64,000 nt of DNA from Chryseobacterium oncorhynchi (GCF_002899895.1 NZ_PPEI02000007.1:62001-126000), one strand, 5' to 3'. Shown: positions 1 to 10,453, counted from the first letter of the stretch. Numbers and translations: made by a program. Notes: generated by a model not told the origin, from the letters alone.

Positions 1-693
1 GAAATCAATAATAGCATTTTTTCTATTAGTAAATGTTTTTATTCTATCCATTATGCTAATTGGAACATTTCCTGTTACATTATTATCATGTTGGCGATAT
101 AACATCAATGACTCATCAATATAACAAAGTTTACCAAACGCTACAGCTCCTATTGTTATATAATGATCATGCATATAAATATAGTCCGGATAATCTCTAA
201 GTAAATCTAATAGTTGTTTATTGAACATTAAGGAGCATCCCTGAACACCACTATTTAAAAATAAACTATTTTCCAGGTTATCTCTTTCAATTAAAGAAAC
301 TTTATCTGCGATAATTTTAACCCCGTTGTATGCATATGCATTACAATAAACCGCAAAAGGTTCATTGACATTTTTAATTTTATTAAACAAAACCTCCAAT
401 TTAGATTCCATCCAAATATCATCTTGATCACAAAAAACTATATAATCTGCATTTGAGTGTTTTAATAAATGTAAAAAATTCTGTGCTGCTCCACCACATT
501 TTATATTATCTTCGATTAAGTTTATTCTAGAATCTAATTTTTCATATCTCTTAATGATCTTAACGGTCTCATCTGAAGAGCCATCATCATGTACTAACAG
601 CCTCCAATCTTTATAAGTCTGTCCAATAAGTGATAATATTTGATTTTCAATATAGCTTCCGCCGTTATATGTAGCCATTAATATATCTATCAT
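1..693 (-). CDS. Glycosyltransferase family 2, C-terminus cut off by window edge
   Basis: The open frame begins at the ATG complementary to 691-693 and runs off the left edge, so about 230 N-terminal residues are visible. It shows the GT-A pattern of family 2 transferases: a first beta strand ending in ATYNGG (residues 7-12), HDDGSSD at 35-41, and the metal and nucleotide-sugar binding CDQDDIW at 88-94. This variant is common in rhamnosyltransferase-like enzymes of O-antigen and capsule loci. It probably adds one sugar to the lipid-linked repeat unit on the cytoplasmic side of the membrane. Its ATG overlaps the stop of the polymerase gene (ATGA), so the two are translationally coupled. Donor and acceptor cannot be told. 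Confidence 0.9.
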   Translation of the reverse strand, partial: MIDILMATYNGGSYIENQILSLIGQTYKDWRLLVHDDGSSDETVKIIKRYEKLDSRINLIEDNIKCGGAAQNFLHLLKHSNADYIVFCDQDDIWMESKLEVLFNKIKNVNEPFAVYCNAYAYNGVKIIADKVSLIERDNLENSLFLNSGVQGCSLMFNKQLLDLLRDYPDYIYMHDHYITIGAVAFGKLCYIDESLMLYRQHDNNVTGNVPISIMDRIKTFTNRKNAIIDF

Positions 694-1859
694 GTTGATA
701 ATTTAAAAAACTTAGGAATTAAAAGAATAATAATATACTGTAAATAAGTGGATAAATTTAAGAATATATATTCCCCAAAAAACTGAAGAAGAAGACAGGG
801 TAATATCATTGAATAAATTAGGATCATCAATATATTTCCATAATTAGAAAGCTTATATGCTATACCAAACATTAGCCCATATATCATTCCAAAAATACCA
901 ACTCCTGTATAACCAAAGTCTTTATAAAATGGTAACATAACAGTATATACATTCGTAGGGATAGGAATATATGCATAAGTAAAAATTGTTTCCTGAACCT
1001 TATAAGACCCACCAAAAGCATTTGCAAAAGCGTAGAAAAATCTAAAAGTGTAACTACCAAATTGAGTGGAACCAAAATATACTAGAGTATCATATGCAGG
1101 CATACCTCCAAATAAGTACAAAGAGAATGTATCAAAAATGGAAACTTTTTCATCATATGGATTTGATCCTCTCAGAGCAGTCACTAATAAAAGGAATGAA
1201 ACAAAAACAATTATAAAAGTCAAATAATGTTTTTTAGTTAAAACATTTTTAAAATATAATATTATAAAAATTCCTAAAGATAGTATGACTAAGCTTGTTC
1301 TTGCTAAAGTAACTAAACCTAATAGAAAGGCACATAGTAGTATAATATAATATTTTAATTTAGATATTTTATTGTAGTAGTAAGTAAATAAAAGACAAAC
1401 AGTATTTGCAAAATTAAAAATATATCCTACAGGTCCAAGGGAAAAGGTCTCATTCTCTTCTTGTCCTGTATTGATTGATCTAAGTCTCAATAAAAAATAT
1501 TCAGGTCCAACTTTAATAGCCTCGGTAATTAATAAAATTAAAGCAACAGGGGTAAAAACAATAATAATATAAAAATATATATTAAAGAATAAATTATTGT
1601 ACAATGAAAAATTTGAACTTTTATTAACACGAATAAATGTTGAGAGATAACAGATCAGCATAAAAGAAGTTACCCATATTAATACCGAAAATAAGAATTG
1701 TGATTGCAACGGATAAAGATTATGTGGGATAATATTAAATAATAAAATAATACACCCCCATATAAAAGGCATTAAAAATAAAGGGTTTAAGATTTTTTTA
1801 TCATTAGTATACCCTATAAAAGACAGCATTAGAAATACTAATGAAGTAAGTAAACTCAT
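690..1859 (-). CDS. Wzy-like O-antigen/capsule repeat-unit polymerase
   Basis: A 389-residue protein with about ten or more hydrophobic segments across its length and little soluble sequence, apart from a loop around residues 225-300. Low sequence conservation, many membrane spans, and a place between a flippase and a glycosyltransferase are what mark Wzy polymerases, which join undecaprenyl-linked repeat units on the periplasmic side. The LRSINTGQEEN stretch near residue 130 sits in a loop of the kind that carries functional Arg residues in Wzy. It starts 2 nt after the flippase stop and overlaps the next gene by 4 nt. The assignment rests on topology and context; another membrane polysaccharide protein is possible. 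Confidence 0.75.
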   Translation of the reverse strand: MSLLTSLVFLMLSFIGYTNDKKILNPLFLMPFIWGCIILLFNIIPHNLYPLQSQFLFSVLIWVTSFMLICYLSTFIRVNKSSNFSLYNNLFFNIYFYIIIVFTPVALILLITEAIKVGPEYFLLRLRSINTGQEENETFSLGPVGYIFNFANTVCLLFTYYYNKISKLKYYIILLCAFLLGLVTLARTSLVILSLGIFIILYFKNVLTKKHYLTFIIVFVSFLLLVTALRGSNPYDEKVSIFDTFSLYLFGGMPAYDTLVYFGSTQFGSYTFRFFYAFANAFGGSYKVQETIFTYAYIPIPTNVYTVMLPFYKDFGYTGVGIFGMIYGLMFGIAYKLSNYGNILMILIYSMILPCLLLQFFGEYIFLNLSTYLQYIIILLIPKFFKLST

Positions 1860-1861
1860 TA

Positions 1862-3124
1862 TTAAATATATTTATATTTTTTCACAAAGTAAAGCATTAA
1901 AATAAAAATAATCATTTCTACAGCTAACATACTATAAATAGCACCTCGAACATTCATGTAATAAATTAACAAAAGTGTTACTGGTAAGCTTAATATTCCT
2001 ACAATAGTATAAACTCTTGAAAAAATACGTTTCTGTTCTTCCTGTCCTAATCCCAGTAGACCAAGTTGCCCTAACACACCTCCCAAAGCAATAGGGAATA
2101 TCATTAGCATGAAAGGTATTAACAGGTTAGGTGCTTCAGAATATTCTTTTAGAAATTTATTAATTATTAAATCCTGTAAACCTAAAATTGCACCAAATGC
2201 AATAACCATGATTAAGAATATGGTGATTAAAATAATTTTAAAAATTTGTTTTGCTTTTTCTAAATCATTTATTTTAAGTTTTGCGATAACAGGAAAACAG
2301 GCTTGATTAACAGGTCCTAATACCCCAAAACAAACCACTCTTACAATCCTTTCCATTGCACTAAACAATCCGACATTATAAGTGGTAGAGAAAAAGCCTA
2401 AAATAAGTGTTAAACTATTTGTATACAAACTAATCGAAGAATTGGATAAGAAAATCAACCATGAATCCTTAATTTCATCAATATAAGACTGCCAACTTCC
2501 GAATCGTATTTCTTTAAAATATGTTCTATGTGTTTTATAAATATATATTATAGAAATCAGTCCTGCTACAAGAAAAGTTAAAGACTGCAAAAAAATAGCA
2601 ATGCCTGAATCTGTAGGCTTAGTAACAAATACAAAAATAAGAGGATATGTTAATATTTTAGAAATTATATTAATGATACTCAGCTCTTTCATTCTGTTTA
2701 ACCCTTGAAACCACCATACTGGGAATATGGCTGTTCCTAAAATCATTATCATCGAAATAAGAATTCCCTCACGATATACATATAGTTTATCAAAAAGAAA
2801 AACACTTATTACAGCCACAATAAATGTAAGGATAAACAAGACACATTTAATAATTGTTATATTCCAATATACATCACGAATAACATCCTCTGAATCAGAA
2901 TTTTCTGCAATTTTTTTTGTAGCAGATAGATTGAATCCAAAATCTACAAATAATACAAAAAACTGTGATGCAGCAAAAGCAAAACTATATTTACCAAACT
3001 CTTCAATAGATAGTACTATCAATAAATACGGAAGAGTCACTAATGGTAAAAGGTAGTTTAGTCCCTGTATTAGATATAGATAAAAAGAGTTCTTAATGAT
3101 GTTTTTTAACTCACTATTTCCCAT
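1862..3124 (-). CDS. Wzx-like lipid-linked oligosaccharide flippase
   Basis: A 420-residue integral membrane protein with about twelve hydrophobic spans, matching the MATE-like polysaccharide flippase family. The N-terminus (LPYLLIVLSIEEFGKYSFAFA, within residues 30-50) is the typical Wzx opening, in which a loop with E/GxFG(K/L)YS follows the first helix. It should move undecaprenyl-diphosphate-linked repeat units across the inner membrane for the polymerase encoded next. The gene lies 3 nt downstream of the dehydrogenase gene and 2 nt upstream of the polymerase gene, in the same operon. Confidence 0.88.
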   Translation of the reverse strand: MGNSELKNIIKNSFYLYLIQGLNYLLPLVTLPYLLIVLSIEEFGKYSFAFAASQFFVLFVDFGFNLSATKKIAENSDSEDVIRDVYWNITIIKCVLFILTFIVAVISVFLFDKLYVYREGILISMIMILGTAIFPVWWFQGLNRMKELSIINIISKILTYPLIFVFVTKPTDSGIAIFLQSLTFLVAGLISIIYIYKTHRTYFKEIRFGSWQSYIDEIKDSWLIFLSNSSISLYTNSLTLILGFFSTTYNVGLFSAMERIVRVVCFGVLGPVNQACFPVIAKLKINDLEKAKQIFKIILITIFLIMVIAFGAILGLQDLIINKFLKEYSEAPNLLIPFMLMIFPIALGGVLGQLGLLGLGQEEQKRIFSRVYTIVGILSLPVTLLLIYYMNVRGAIYSMLAVEMIIFILMLYFVKKYKYI

Positions 3125-3127
3125 TCG

Positions 3128-4420
3128 TTATAATCTGGCGTCTACAAGCTTTCTATCTAAACAGGCTTTAGTATCAAAAATCACAGCATTATCTTTTTTA
3201 AAGAACTGAATATCCATGTTAAGAAATTCACTGTGAGAAACAGCGAGAATAATGGAATCATACTTTTTACTATCATCAAGCTGATCTAAAATATCAACTC
3301 CATACTCATGCTTTACCTCTTCTATACTTGCCCACGGATCATAAATATCTACATCAATCCCATAGTCAACTAATTCTGTATATATATCAAAGACTTTAGT
3401 ATTCCTAACATCAGGGCAATTTTCTTTAAAGGTAACCCCTAAAATCAATGCTTTAGATCCTTTGATAATCCCACCTTTTGCTATTAAAAGTTTTACCACT
3501 TTGGAAGCAATAAATTTTGCTATCGAGTCATTAACACGACGGCCTGATAAAATTACATCTGGATGATATCCTAATTGTTCTGCTTTATGTGCTAAGTAGT
3601 AAGGATCAACAGAGATACAATGACCTCCGACTAGTCCTGGCTTATATTTAAGAAAATTATACTTTGTACCTGCAGCCTCCAGAACATCATTTGTATCAAT
3701 ACCAATCCTGTCAAATATCAATGCCAGCTCATTCACAAATGAAATGTTAACATCACGTTGGGCATTTTCAATTGCTTTTGAAGCTTCTGCTACTTTAATA
3801 GAACGAGCTTTATGTGTTCCGGCAGTAATAATCTTTTTATAAAGTTCATCAACTTCATCTGCAATTTCATCTGTGGATCCGGAAGTTACTTTTTTTACTG
3901 TTGTAAGAGTATGTACCTTATCTCCCGGATTAATTCTCTCTGGAGAATAACCTACAAAAAAGTCATTATTAAACTGTAATCTTGAGTATTTCTCTAAAAC
4001 AGGAACACATTCTTCTTCTGTACACCCAGGAAAAACTGTTGATTCATAAATAATAATATCTCCTTTTTTAATAATTTCTCCCAACATTTTTGATGCTGAA
4101 ATTAAAGGGGTGAGATCAGGGGCATTATATCTATCTATAGGAGTTGGTACAGTCACTATAAATATATTACAATCAGTAATATCTTTTAATTGGCTAGTTG
4201 CTTTATACCCTGCACTTCCAGAAGTTACAGAGTACCTTTTAATTCCCTCAGAAAGTTTATCAACATCAGCTTCTAGTGTTATATCTTGCCCATTATTAAG
4301 CTGATGGACTCTTTCAGTATTAATATCAAATCCTAAAACTGGATAATATACTGAAAATTCCAATGCTAAAGGCAGACCAACATACCCTTGTCCAATAATG
4401 GCAATTTTATAAGATTTCAT
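3128..4420 (-). CDS. UDP-sugar 6-dehydrogenase (WbpO/TviB-like)
   Basis: A 430-residue NAD-dependent nucleotide-sugar dehydrogenase. The N-terminal Rossmann domain begins IAIIGQGYVGLPLALEF (GxGxxG near residue 10). The central helical domain holds the catalytic-cysteine motif GGHCISVDPYYLAHKA near residue 265, and the C-terminal domain carries ILGVTFKENCPDVRNT. The Vi-antigen TviB and Pseudomonas WbpO subgroup oxidises UDP-GlcNAc or UDP-GalNAc to the uronic acid, which would give this polysaccharide an acidic amino-sugar. UDP-ManNAc dehydrogenase is the alternative, and the motifs do not settle the substrate. It directly abuts the autokinase gene with no spacer. Confidence 0.88.
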   Translation of the reverse strand: MKSYKIAIIGQGYVGLPLALEFSVYYPVLGFDINTERVHQLNNGQDITLEADVDKLSEGIKRYSVTSGSAGYKATSQLKDITDCNIFIVTVPTPIDRYNAPDLTPLISASKMLGEIIKKGDIIIYESTVFPGCTEEECVPVLEKYSRLQFNNDFFVGYSPERINPGDKVHTLTTVKKVTSGSTDEIADEVDELYKKIITAGTHKARSIKVAEASKAIENAQRDVNISFVNELALIFDRIGIDTNDVLEAAGTKYNFLKYKPGLVGGHCISVDPYYLAHKAEQLGYHPDVILSGRRVNDSIAKFIASKVVKLLIAKGGIIKGSKALILGVTFKENCPDVRNTKVFDIYTELVDYGIDVDIYDPWASIEEVKHEYGVDILDQLDDSKKYDSIILAVSHSEFLNMDIQFFKKDNAVIFDTKACLDRKLVDARL

Positions 4421-6811
4421 TTAGCTGAAAATATTTTTAATTTTTTGAAAAAAACTTTTCTCCTCTACATTATTATACCCATAGCCATATTTATTGCTAT
4501 ATCCTAAATTTTCTCTACTAACATCATTCAATACAAATCCTACATTTTTGATTTTTCCTTGATCAATATTGCTATTTGCAAATTCAATTAGAGACTTTTC
4601 AGTGTATTTAGACCTAGAAACATATATTGTAATATCAGAAAGTTCTGCAATCAAGAACGTGTCCGTAACAAGTAATAATGGAGCTGTATCTAAAATAATA
4701 TAATCATAATTCTCCTTTAATTTATCTAATAGATTTTCATAACGTCCATTAGATAGTAATTCAGTTGGATTTGGAGGAATCATTCCTGAATAAATTACAT
4801 CCAGATATGGATTAAACGTGGATACATGAATAATATCTTCCAATTTTGTTTGATCAGAGTAAAGATATTCTGTCAGTCCTGTCAGTCCTTTTCTAGCAGG
4901 ATTATATCGTTGAAGTTGTGGATTTCTGATATCAGACCCAATAATAATTACTTTCTTTTTAGGAGTAGCTAAAGTCAAAGCTAAATTAACAGATGTAAAT
5001 GTTTTTCCTTCTCCTTTTACCGTTGAAGTTACAAATACAATTTTTCCACCTTCTTTATTTTTAGGCAGCATAAAATTCATATTTGTAATAAGAATTCTAA
5101 ATGCTTCAGCCATTGGAGTAATATCATTCATTTGAACAATTTCAGGTTCTCCCTTTTCTATACTTGGTAATTCTGCAATAATTGAAGCATGAACTAATTT
5201 TTCCAGATCATGTTTAGTTGCAAGCTTATTGTTAAATAACTCTCTTACATATATTATTAAGAATGGTATTATTAAACCTATAAGTAGTGCAATGAAAAGT
5301 AGAACTTTCTTTTTAGGTGCTACAGGAGCTCCAGAAACATAGGCATTATCAATCACTCTTGCTTTGGGGGCAACAATTGATTCTGTAATAGCAGTCTCTT
5401 CTCTCTTTTTAAGTAATAAAAGATATAAATTTTCTTTGATTTGCTGCTGTCTCTCAATATTTCTGAAAATCTTCTCAATTGATGGAAGCTTAGATATTTT
5501 ATTTGAAACTTTGTTTTGCTCTCCTAAATATTCATTTTTAGCTAGCTCCAGCCCATCTTTATTTTTTTGTAAGCTCTGTACTACAGAGGATCGCATTGCG
5601 TTAATCTGTTTTGTTACGTCTACAACTGCAGGGTTTTCAGGAGTTGCAGACTCTAGCAATCTATTTCTTAAAATTATAGCTTGATTATATGTAGAAACAC
5701 CAGCTATTGCTTCAGGATTATTCAAACCTACATTTGATGGAAGTACCTGATACTGTCCTTGTCTTGAAACATATGAAAGTAATGAATTAGTCAATTCTAA
5801 CTGAGCATCAATATCAAGTTGTTTAGCTCTTGCAGAAGCTGAACTCTCTAGGTTTATTTTAGCCTCTGCTTCAAGATCTGTTAACTGGTTTTTTGTTTTA
5901 AAATCTTCTTTCTTATTTTCAACATCTCCTAATTCTACTGCTAGTTTTTTTACTCTATCATCTATAAACTCAAGAGTTTTTTTAGACTGTGAATTTTTAT
6001 CTACAATAGCATCATTATTATAAGCAACTACGAGTGAATTAAGAATATCCTGAGCTTTTGCAATTTCGGCATTATTTAAAGATAATGATACAACAGTAGA
6101 ATTTTTATTTACTAAACCTACATTTAGGGCATTTTGAAGACCCATTACTTTAGAATCTAAAGTAGAAATGGAAATCTTTAATTCATTAACATTAATTTTT
6201 TTGACAGTCTGAGGTTTAAAACCATTATTCTTTGTAATAATAATATTGGCATAAGGAAGACTTATCATTCTTCCAAACTCAGTATTGATCTTTTGCTTTA
6301 GTTCTTCAGAAGAAATTTCAATTTTATTATTGTCTATCGAAACATTTAAAGGTTTTGTAGGAGACTTACTAAATGGTTTTTCTACAATAATCCTTACTAT
6401 AATAGGAGAAGATTCTTTATAGAGTTCAATATTCTTAAAACTATCATCTGCAAAAATGTCTGTCTGCAAATTTTTTGCAATGACTACATCCCGCATTAGT
6501 TTTTTTGATTTAAGAATTTCAATTTCATTGTCAACACTATTCGTCTTCATTCCACCAAAGCCTGATAAATCCTGTAGTACATTCATTTCACTACTAGACG
6601 GTGAACTTTTGGCATCTTTGATAAGAATAGTTGATTGTATATTGAAAATCGGAGTCATTAATCGCAAGGCAATAAATGCTAAAATCACACATATTCCTAT
6701 TGAAAGTAAAAACCAACCCCATTTTCTAACATAAGGCCTTATAACCTCTGTAATTTTTGTTTTATGATTATTGTCTGCTTCTGAAAGCTTTGAAAAATTT
6801 TGGCTACTCAT
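4421..6811 (-). CDS. Wzc-like polysaccharide co-polymerase/tyrosine autokinase
   Basis: A 796-residue inner-membrane protein that fuses a Wzz/GumC-type chain-length domain to a BY-kinase. One membrane helix lies near residues 30-55, a long periplasmic coiled-coil region follows to about 500, and a second helix lies near 505-525. The kinase half has Walker A ([10 protein letters not shown], about 597), Walker A' ([11 protein letters not shown], about 620; Gly replaces the usual first Asp) and Walker B (IILDTAP, about 707). The C-terminus has several tyrosines ([11 protein letters not shown]) suited to autophosphorylation. The family controls polymerisation and export with the Wza partner, encoded 5 nt upstream. 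Confidence 0.93.
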   Translation of the reverse strand: MSSQNFSKLSEADNNHKTKITEVIRPYVRKWGWFLLSIGICVILAFIALRLMTPIFNIQSTILIKDAKSSPSSSEMNVLQDLSGFGGMKTNSVDNEIEILKSKKLMRDVVIAKNLQTDIFADDSFKNIELYKESSPIIVRIIVEKPFSKSPTKPLNVSIDNNKIEISSEELKQKINTEFGRMISLPYANIIITKNNGFKPQTVKKINVNELKISISTLDSKVMGLQNALNVGLVNKNSTVVSLSLNNAEIAKAQDILNSLVVAYNNDAIVDKNSQSKKTLEFIDDRVKKLAVELGDVENKKEDFKTKNQLTDLEAEAKINLESSASARAKQLDIDAQLELTNSLLSYVSRQGQYQVLPSNVGLNNPEAIAGVSTYNQAIILRNRLLESATPENPAVVDVTKQINAMRSSVVQSLQKNKDGLELAKNEYLGEQNKVSNKISKLPSIEKIFRNIERQQQIKENLYLLLLKKREETAITESIVAPKARVIDNAYVSGAPVAPKKKVLLFIALLIGLIIPFLIIYVRELFNNKLATKHDLEKLVHASIIAELPSIEKGEPEIVQMNDITPMAEAFRILITNMNFMLPKNKEGGKIVFVTSTVKGEGKTFTSVNLALTLATPKKKVIIIGSDIRNPQLQRYNPARKGLTGLTEYLYSDQTKLEDIIHVSTFNPYLDVIYSGMIPPNPTELLSNGRYENLLDKLKENYDYIILDTAPLLLVTDTFLIAELSDITIYVSRSKYTEKSLIEFANSNIDQGKIKNVGFVLNDVSRENLGYSNKYGYGYNNVEEKSFFQKIKNIFS

Positions 6812-6816
6812 TAATT

Positions 6817-7635
6817 TTATTTCTTAAATAAACCTACCACTACAGCAAGAGCTGTTACAACCACTGAAGCTGCTGTTAAATAAATAGCAGTATTTGGATT
6901 CTGCTTAGAGCTTATATCTTTTACGTTATTTGCTGATACGATAATAGCATCTCCCTGCTTCAAATTAAAATAAGGGGAATTAATCAGATTTGCATCCTGT
7001 AAATTGATTCGTCCATGAGTAACAGTCCCATTCTCAGTTCTTATTACAAGTACATCTTCTCTTTTACCAAAAGCTGTTAAATCACCAGCAAGACCTAATG
7101 CATTTAAGATCGTTGCCTGCCCATTAGAGATTGTATAATCACCTTGCTTATTTACTTCACCTAGCACTGTAACTTTAAAGTTGGCTAACCTTACATTAAT
7201 AGTTGGGTTAATAATATATTTTTTTAGTTGCTCTCTTAAATTATCTTTAAGAGTAACTAAAGTTTCACCTTTAGTATTGATCTTTCCTAATATTGGAAAA
7301 TCAATATAGCCATCGGTATCTACATTATATGTTGGTCCTGAAATTGTTGTAGTACCTTGATTTGGTGTATTTCCTCCCGCAGTAGCATTTGTTTGTATCA
7401 TTTCAGAAGAAGAATAATTTTGATTGAATGGTCTTACAACATCCATATCTTTTGCTGTAATCAAAATAATCAACTGATCACCAGTTTGTATTGTATTATT
7501 AGAATTTTTAGCAGAGGCTTCTGTTGCAACATGCTCAATATTCTGCATATAGTTCAAATCATTATGAGCATTCGGATTAACCTTACAGGAAACCAATAAA
7601 GACGCTAATAATATTGCCAGTATTTTACCTTTCAT
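6817..7635 (-). CDS. Wza-like polysaccharide export lipoprotein (SLBB)
   Basis: A 272-residue outer-membrane export protein. The N-terminus is a lipoprotein signal, with [10 protein letters not shown] placing the lipidated Cys near residue 17. A polysaccharide-export domain follows ([12 protein letters not shown], later [17 protein letters not shown]), then an SLBB beta-grasp region ([45 protein letters not shown]). The last about 25 residues form a hydrophobic helix ending in FKK. In the family, the octamer forms the channel over Wzc. It lies between the dehydratase and autokinase genes, all transcribed leftward. Confidence 0.92.
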   Translation of the reverse strand: MKGKILAILLASLLVSCKVNPNAHNDLNYMQNIEHVATEASAKNSNNTIQTGDQLIILITAKDMDVVRPFNQNYSSSEMIQTNATAGGNTPNQGTTTISGPTYNVDTDGYIDFPILGKINTKGETLVTLKDNLREQLKKYIINPTINVRLANFKVTVLGEVNKQGDYTISNGQATILNALGLAGDLTAFGKREDVLVIRTENGTVTHGRINLQDANLINSPYFNLKQGDAIIVSANNVKDISSKQNPNTAIYLTAASVVVTALAVVVGLFKK

Positions 7636-7673
7636 TATATTTTAAAATTGTACAAATATACACTTATATTTTT

Positions 7674-9602
7674 CTATCTATCCAGTGCCTCATATATAGA
7701 ATTATTACTTCTAAATTCAGGCACAATTGTTTTCAATATTCTTACAACATCTACTTTATCCCTTCTTAAAGAAGCTTTAGTAATCTGTTTTGTTAGGGCA
7801 TTTATTTCTTCAAATCCTATAGATGGATCTTTAGAAATCATAATTTTCTCATTGTGAGTCGGTAATGTTTTTGCATCATCACTCAAAAGCTCTTCATAAA
7901 GCTTTTCACCGGGTCTTAAACCAGTATAAATAATTTTGATATCTATATTAGGCTCAAATCCCGATAGCTTAATCATCCTTTTGGCTAAATCTAAAATTTT
8001 AACAGGTTCTCCCATATCAAAAACAAAAATCTCACCTCCCTCACCCATGGTTCCTGCTTGAAGAACTAACTCACAAGCTTCCGGAATGGTCATAAAATAT
8101 CTTACAATTTCTGGATGGGTAATCGTTACTGGACCACCTGCTTCAATCTGTCTTTTAAAATGAGGAATTACGGAACCATTAGAACCTAATACATTTCCAA
8201 ATCTTGTAGTAATAAATTTAGTAGTATTTCCCTCTACATTTTGAAGGGATTGAACAAATAGTTCAGCAGCTCGTTTTGAAGCCCCCATTACGTTGGTAGG
8301 ATTTACAGCCTTGTCAGTGGAAACCATTACAAAACGATTCACTTTATATTTACTGGATAACGTTGCAATAATTTTAGAACCTAATATGTTGACAAAAATT
8401 GCTTCGTGTGGATTTTCTTCTACTAAAGGTACATGTTTATAAGCAGCAGCATGATATACCATTGAAAAGTTATAATGCTGGAATAAAGCTTCCATTCTGT
8501 GCTGATTAGAAACGTCTCCCAAAACAAATTTAAAAGCAATATCAGGGAACTTTTCTTTCATCTCAAGCTCAATATCATAAAGAGGCGTCTCTGCCTGATC
8601 TAAAACAACAATTAGAGATGGGTTGAAAAGAGCAACCTGCCTTACAATTTCACTACCTATAGATCCTGCCCCTCCGGTTACCAAGACAATTTTATCAGAA
8701 TGTCTGCTGCTAATTTTTTCATTCTGAATTTTGATTGGTTTTCTATTCAATAAATCCTCTATTTGAAGGTTTTTAATGGATACACCTAAATCACTATCTC
8801 TTAACTTTTGTACAGATGGAGCTTTGAAGACATTTAGATCTTTTTCAAGAAATAGATTCACCCAAGAGTTTACCTCATCCCTGGCCATCATTTCTTTAAT
8901 AATCAGAACTCCATCAATAATGAGGTCTTCCTTTGTATTTTCTTCAATTTTTTTCTTTTCATAAATAGGTTTCCCCAGCAAAGAAGCTCTTTTAGAATCA
9001 GTTCTTTGTGTCAGAAAGCCCACAACCTGATAAGGTAAGCTCGGATTATCCAAAATAGCTCTGGCAATTGCAATAGACTGTTCATCAATTCCTAATACTA
9101 GAATTCTTTTCTTTAAAGCACTTCTTCGATATTCTCTGACGATATGGAAAAACTCTTTAACATATAATCTGAAAAGAAATAGCCCCATAAAAGAAATGAC
9201 GAAGTACAGAATCAGATAAGGAGTTAAAATAAATTTTCCTCCTGTAGCCCAAAAATAGAAAATGTTTACTGTACCAATAGTAAACATGGTACAAAAACAA
9301 GATATAAAGAGTTTAAATAAATCTATAAATGTTGAATGACGAATAATACCCGCATAAGTCTTAAAGATATACATAAAGACTATATTAACTGTAATAATAG
9401 AAGCAAATACGATGCTTTTATCATTATGATAAATAAATTCTCTTTGGGTAATTTTTTCGATAATATAGGTAGATAGAAACAGGGATATAACCAGAATAAT
9501 AATATCTATTATAAGTATTATCCATCTAGGAAGATACCTTACGTCTGAGAGATTGACAACATTATCCCCTCCAAATAGTTTTTTTCTAAGAGAATTGTAC
9601 AT
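7674..9602 (-). CDS. CapD/WbpM-like UDP-sugar 4,6-dehydratase, membrane-bound
   Basis: A 642-residue, first gene of the capsule operon. Four membrane helices lie within about residues 25-155, then a CoA-binding-like Rossmann segment (RILVLGIDEQSIAIA), then the SDR catalytic domain from about 300 with VTGGAGSIGSEIVRQ. The catalytic region reads VMVSTDKAVNPTNVMGASKR, in which Met takes the place of Tyr in the YxxxK motif, as in WbpM and other large-chain 4,6-dehydratases. The family converts UDP-GlcNAc to the 4-keto-6-deoxy sugar used for 6-deoxy amino-sugars. A promoter with both boxes lies about 50 nt upstream. Confidence 0.92.
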   Translation of the reverse strand: MYNSLRKKLFGGDNVVNLSDVRYLPRWIILIIDIIILVISLFLSTYIIEKITQREFIYHNDKSIVFASIITVNIVFMYIFKTYAGIIRHSTFIDLFKLFISCFCTMFTIGTVNIFYFWATGGKFILTPYLILYFVISFMGLFLFRLYVKEFFHIVREYRRSALKKRILVLGIDEQSIAIARAILDNPSLPYQVVGFLTQRTDSKRASLLGKPIYEKKKIEENTKEDLIIDGVLIIKEMMARDEVNSWVNLFLEKDLNVFKAPSVQKLRDSDLGVSIKNLQIEDLLNRKPIKIQNEKISSRHSDKIVLVTGGAGSIGSEIVRQVALFNPSLIVVLDQAETPLYDIELEMKEKFPDIAFKFVLGDVSNQHRMEALFQHYNFSMVYHAAAYKHVPLVEENPHEAIFVNILGSKIIATLSSKYKVNRFVMVSTDKAVNPTNVMGASKRAAELFVQSLQNVEGNTTKFITTRFGNVLGSNGSVIPHFKRQIEAGGPVTITHPEIVRYFMTIPEACELVLQAGTMGEGGEIFVFDMGEPVKILDLAKRMIKLSGFEPNIDIKIIYTGLRPGEKLYEELLSDDAKTLPTHNEKIMISKDPSIGFEEINALTKQITKASLRRDKVDVVRILKTIVPEFRSNNSIYEALDR

Positions 9603-9652
9603 TGTCTATATTTGTGTTCATATTTAAATTAATGTAGGATTCGATTATCTAT

Positions 9653-9681
9653 CAAAGATAATTTTGATACAATCATGCAAA
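9653..9681 (-). promoter_or_regulatory. Bacteroidota-type promoter of the capsule operon
   Basis: Read on the minus strand this has TTTG (9681-9678), 17 nt, then TATCTTTG (9660-9653). That matches the published Flavobacterium arrangement TTG-N17-23-TAnnTTTG. The predicted start is near 9646, giving a leader of about 45 nt before the dehydratase ATG at 9602. No other -7/-33 pair with correct spacing was found in 9603-9933. Confidence 0.75.
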
Positions 9682-9843
9682 AGTAAAATAAAAATTCATT
9701 TCTACATTGAAATCAAAAATAAATTTGATGTTTTCATTTTTTTTAAAATTGCTAGAAGTCAAGCAACAAAGGTAATGGCTGACAAAAATCATACCATAAA
9801 AATTCAGTCACGGGTGATATTTCTGAATTAAAAACACTTTTGT

Positions 9844-9897
9844 TAAATAATTTCGCAGCAATTTATTTATTAAATAATTTTGTACCAATCTATTTAA
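9844..9897. repeat. Imperfect 27-bp tandem repeat upstream of the capsule operon
   Basis: Two adjacent copies (9844-9870 and 9871-9897) share TAAATAATTT at the left and TATTTA at the right, and differ at about five positions. The 331-bp gap 9603-9933 otherwise holds only the capsule promoter and AT-rich sequence. The repeat lies between the recX stop and the promoter, 160-210 bp upstream of the predicted transcription start, so it could be an upstream protein-binding site or simple drift. Confidence 0.55.
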
Positions 9898-9933
9898 CAA
9901 ATGCTACAAAAAGAATTTAAAGGTTATCAATAA

Positions 9934-10392
9934 TTAGTCAAAAATATCATTTATTTTCTCATATTCAAAACCTCTGCCCATCAAATATTTTATGGTCTTC
10001 GATTTTTTCTGATATTCCTGAAGGCCTTTTTGCTTAGAAGAGTAATCTTCGTAGATTCTTGTGATTGTTTTTATATAGTCATCATCATGTATTTCATCAA
10101 AGCACATACTGATCAGTTTCTCAGAGATTTGTTTCTGCTTAAGGTTCATTTTAATTTTATTCTTCCCCCAATGTTTGATGTAAAATTTACCTCTGATATA
10201 GCTTCTTGTAAACCTTTCTTCATTGAGATAATTTTCTTTCATGAGATACAGAAAAATTTCTTCTTTTGCCTCATCAATGAGCAAAAATTCTTTCATTTTC
10301 TGTTCTATTTCAGCATGGCAGCGGTCCTGATAAACACAATAATTTACCAATTTCTGCTTAATCTCATCAAAAGTAAAAGACTTTTTTTCCAT
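9934..10392 (-). CDS. recX: Regulatory protein RecX
   Basis: A 152-residue, mostly helical basic/acidic protein matching RecX, which binds RecA filaments and limits recombinase activity. Recognisable segments are YQDRCHAEIEQKM (first three-helix repeat, about 20-32), ENYLNEERFTRSYIRGKFYIKHWGKNKIKMNLKQKQIS (second repeat, about 54-90, with the family's WGxxKIxxxLxxKxI pattern) and the C-terminal KYLMGRGFEYEKI. recA is not next to it, unlike in many Proteobacteria. Its ATG lies only 5 nt past the T-tract of the glyA terminator, so its translation-initiation region overlaps that element. Confidence 0.88.
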   Translation of the reverse strand: MEKKSFTFDEIKQKLVNYCVYQDRCHAEIEQKMKEFLLIDEAKEEIFLYLMKENYLNEERFTRSYIRGKFYIKHWGKNKIKMNLKQKQISEKLISMCFDEIHDDDYIKTITRIYEDYSSKQKGLQEYQKKSKTIKYLMGRGFEYEKINDIFD

Positions 10393-10397
10393 AGGGA

Positions 10398-10428
10398 TAA
10401 AAAAAGAATGAGCTTGCGCCCATTCTTT
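10398..10428 (-). terminator. glyA intrinsic terminator with GCAA tetraloop
   Basis: On the minus strand an 11-bp stem (AAAGAATGGGC with GCTCATTCTTT, one G-U pair) closes a GCAA loop and runs straight into a T-tract at 10402-10398. It starts 26 nt after the glyA stop and ends just before the recX ATG. Confidence 0.88.
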
Positions 10429-10453
10429 ATACTATTATATTTTATAGGCTATA

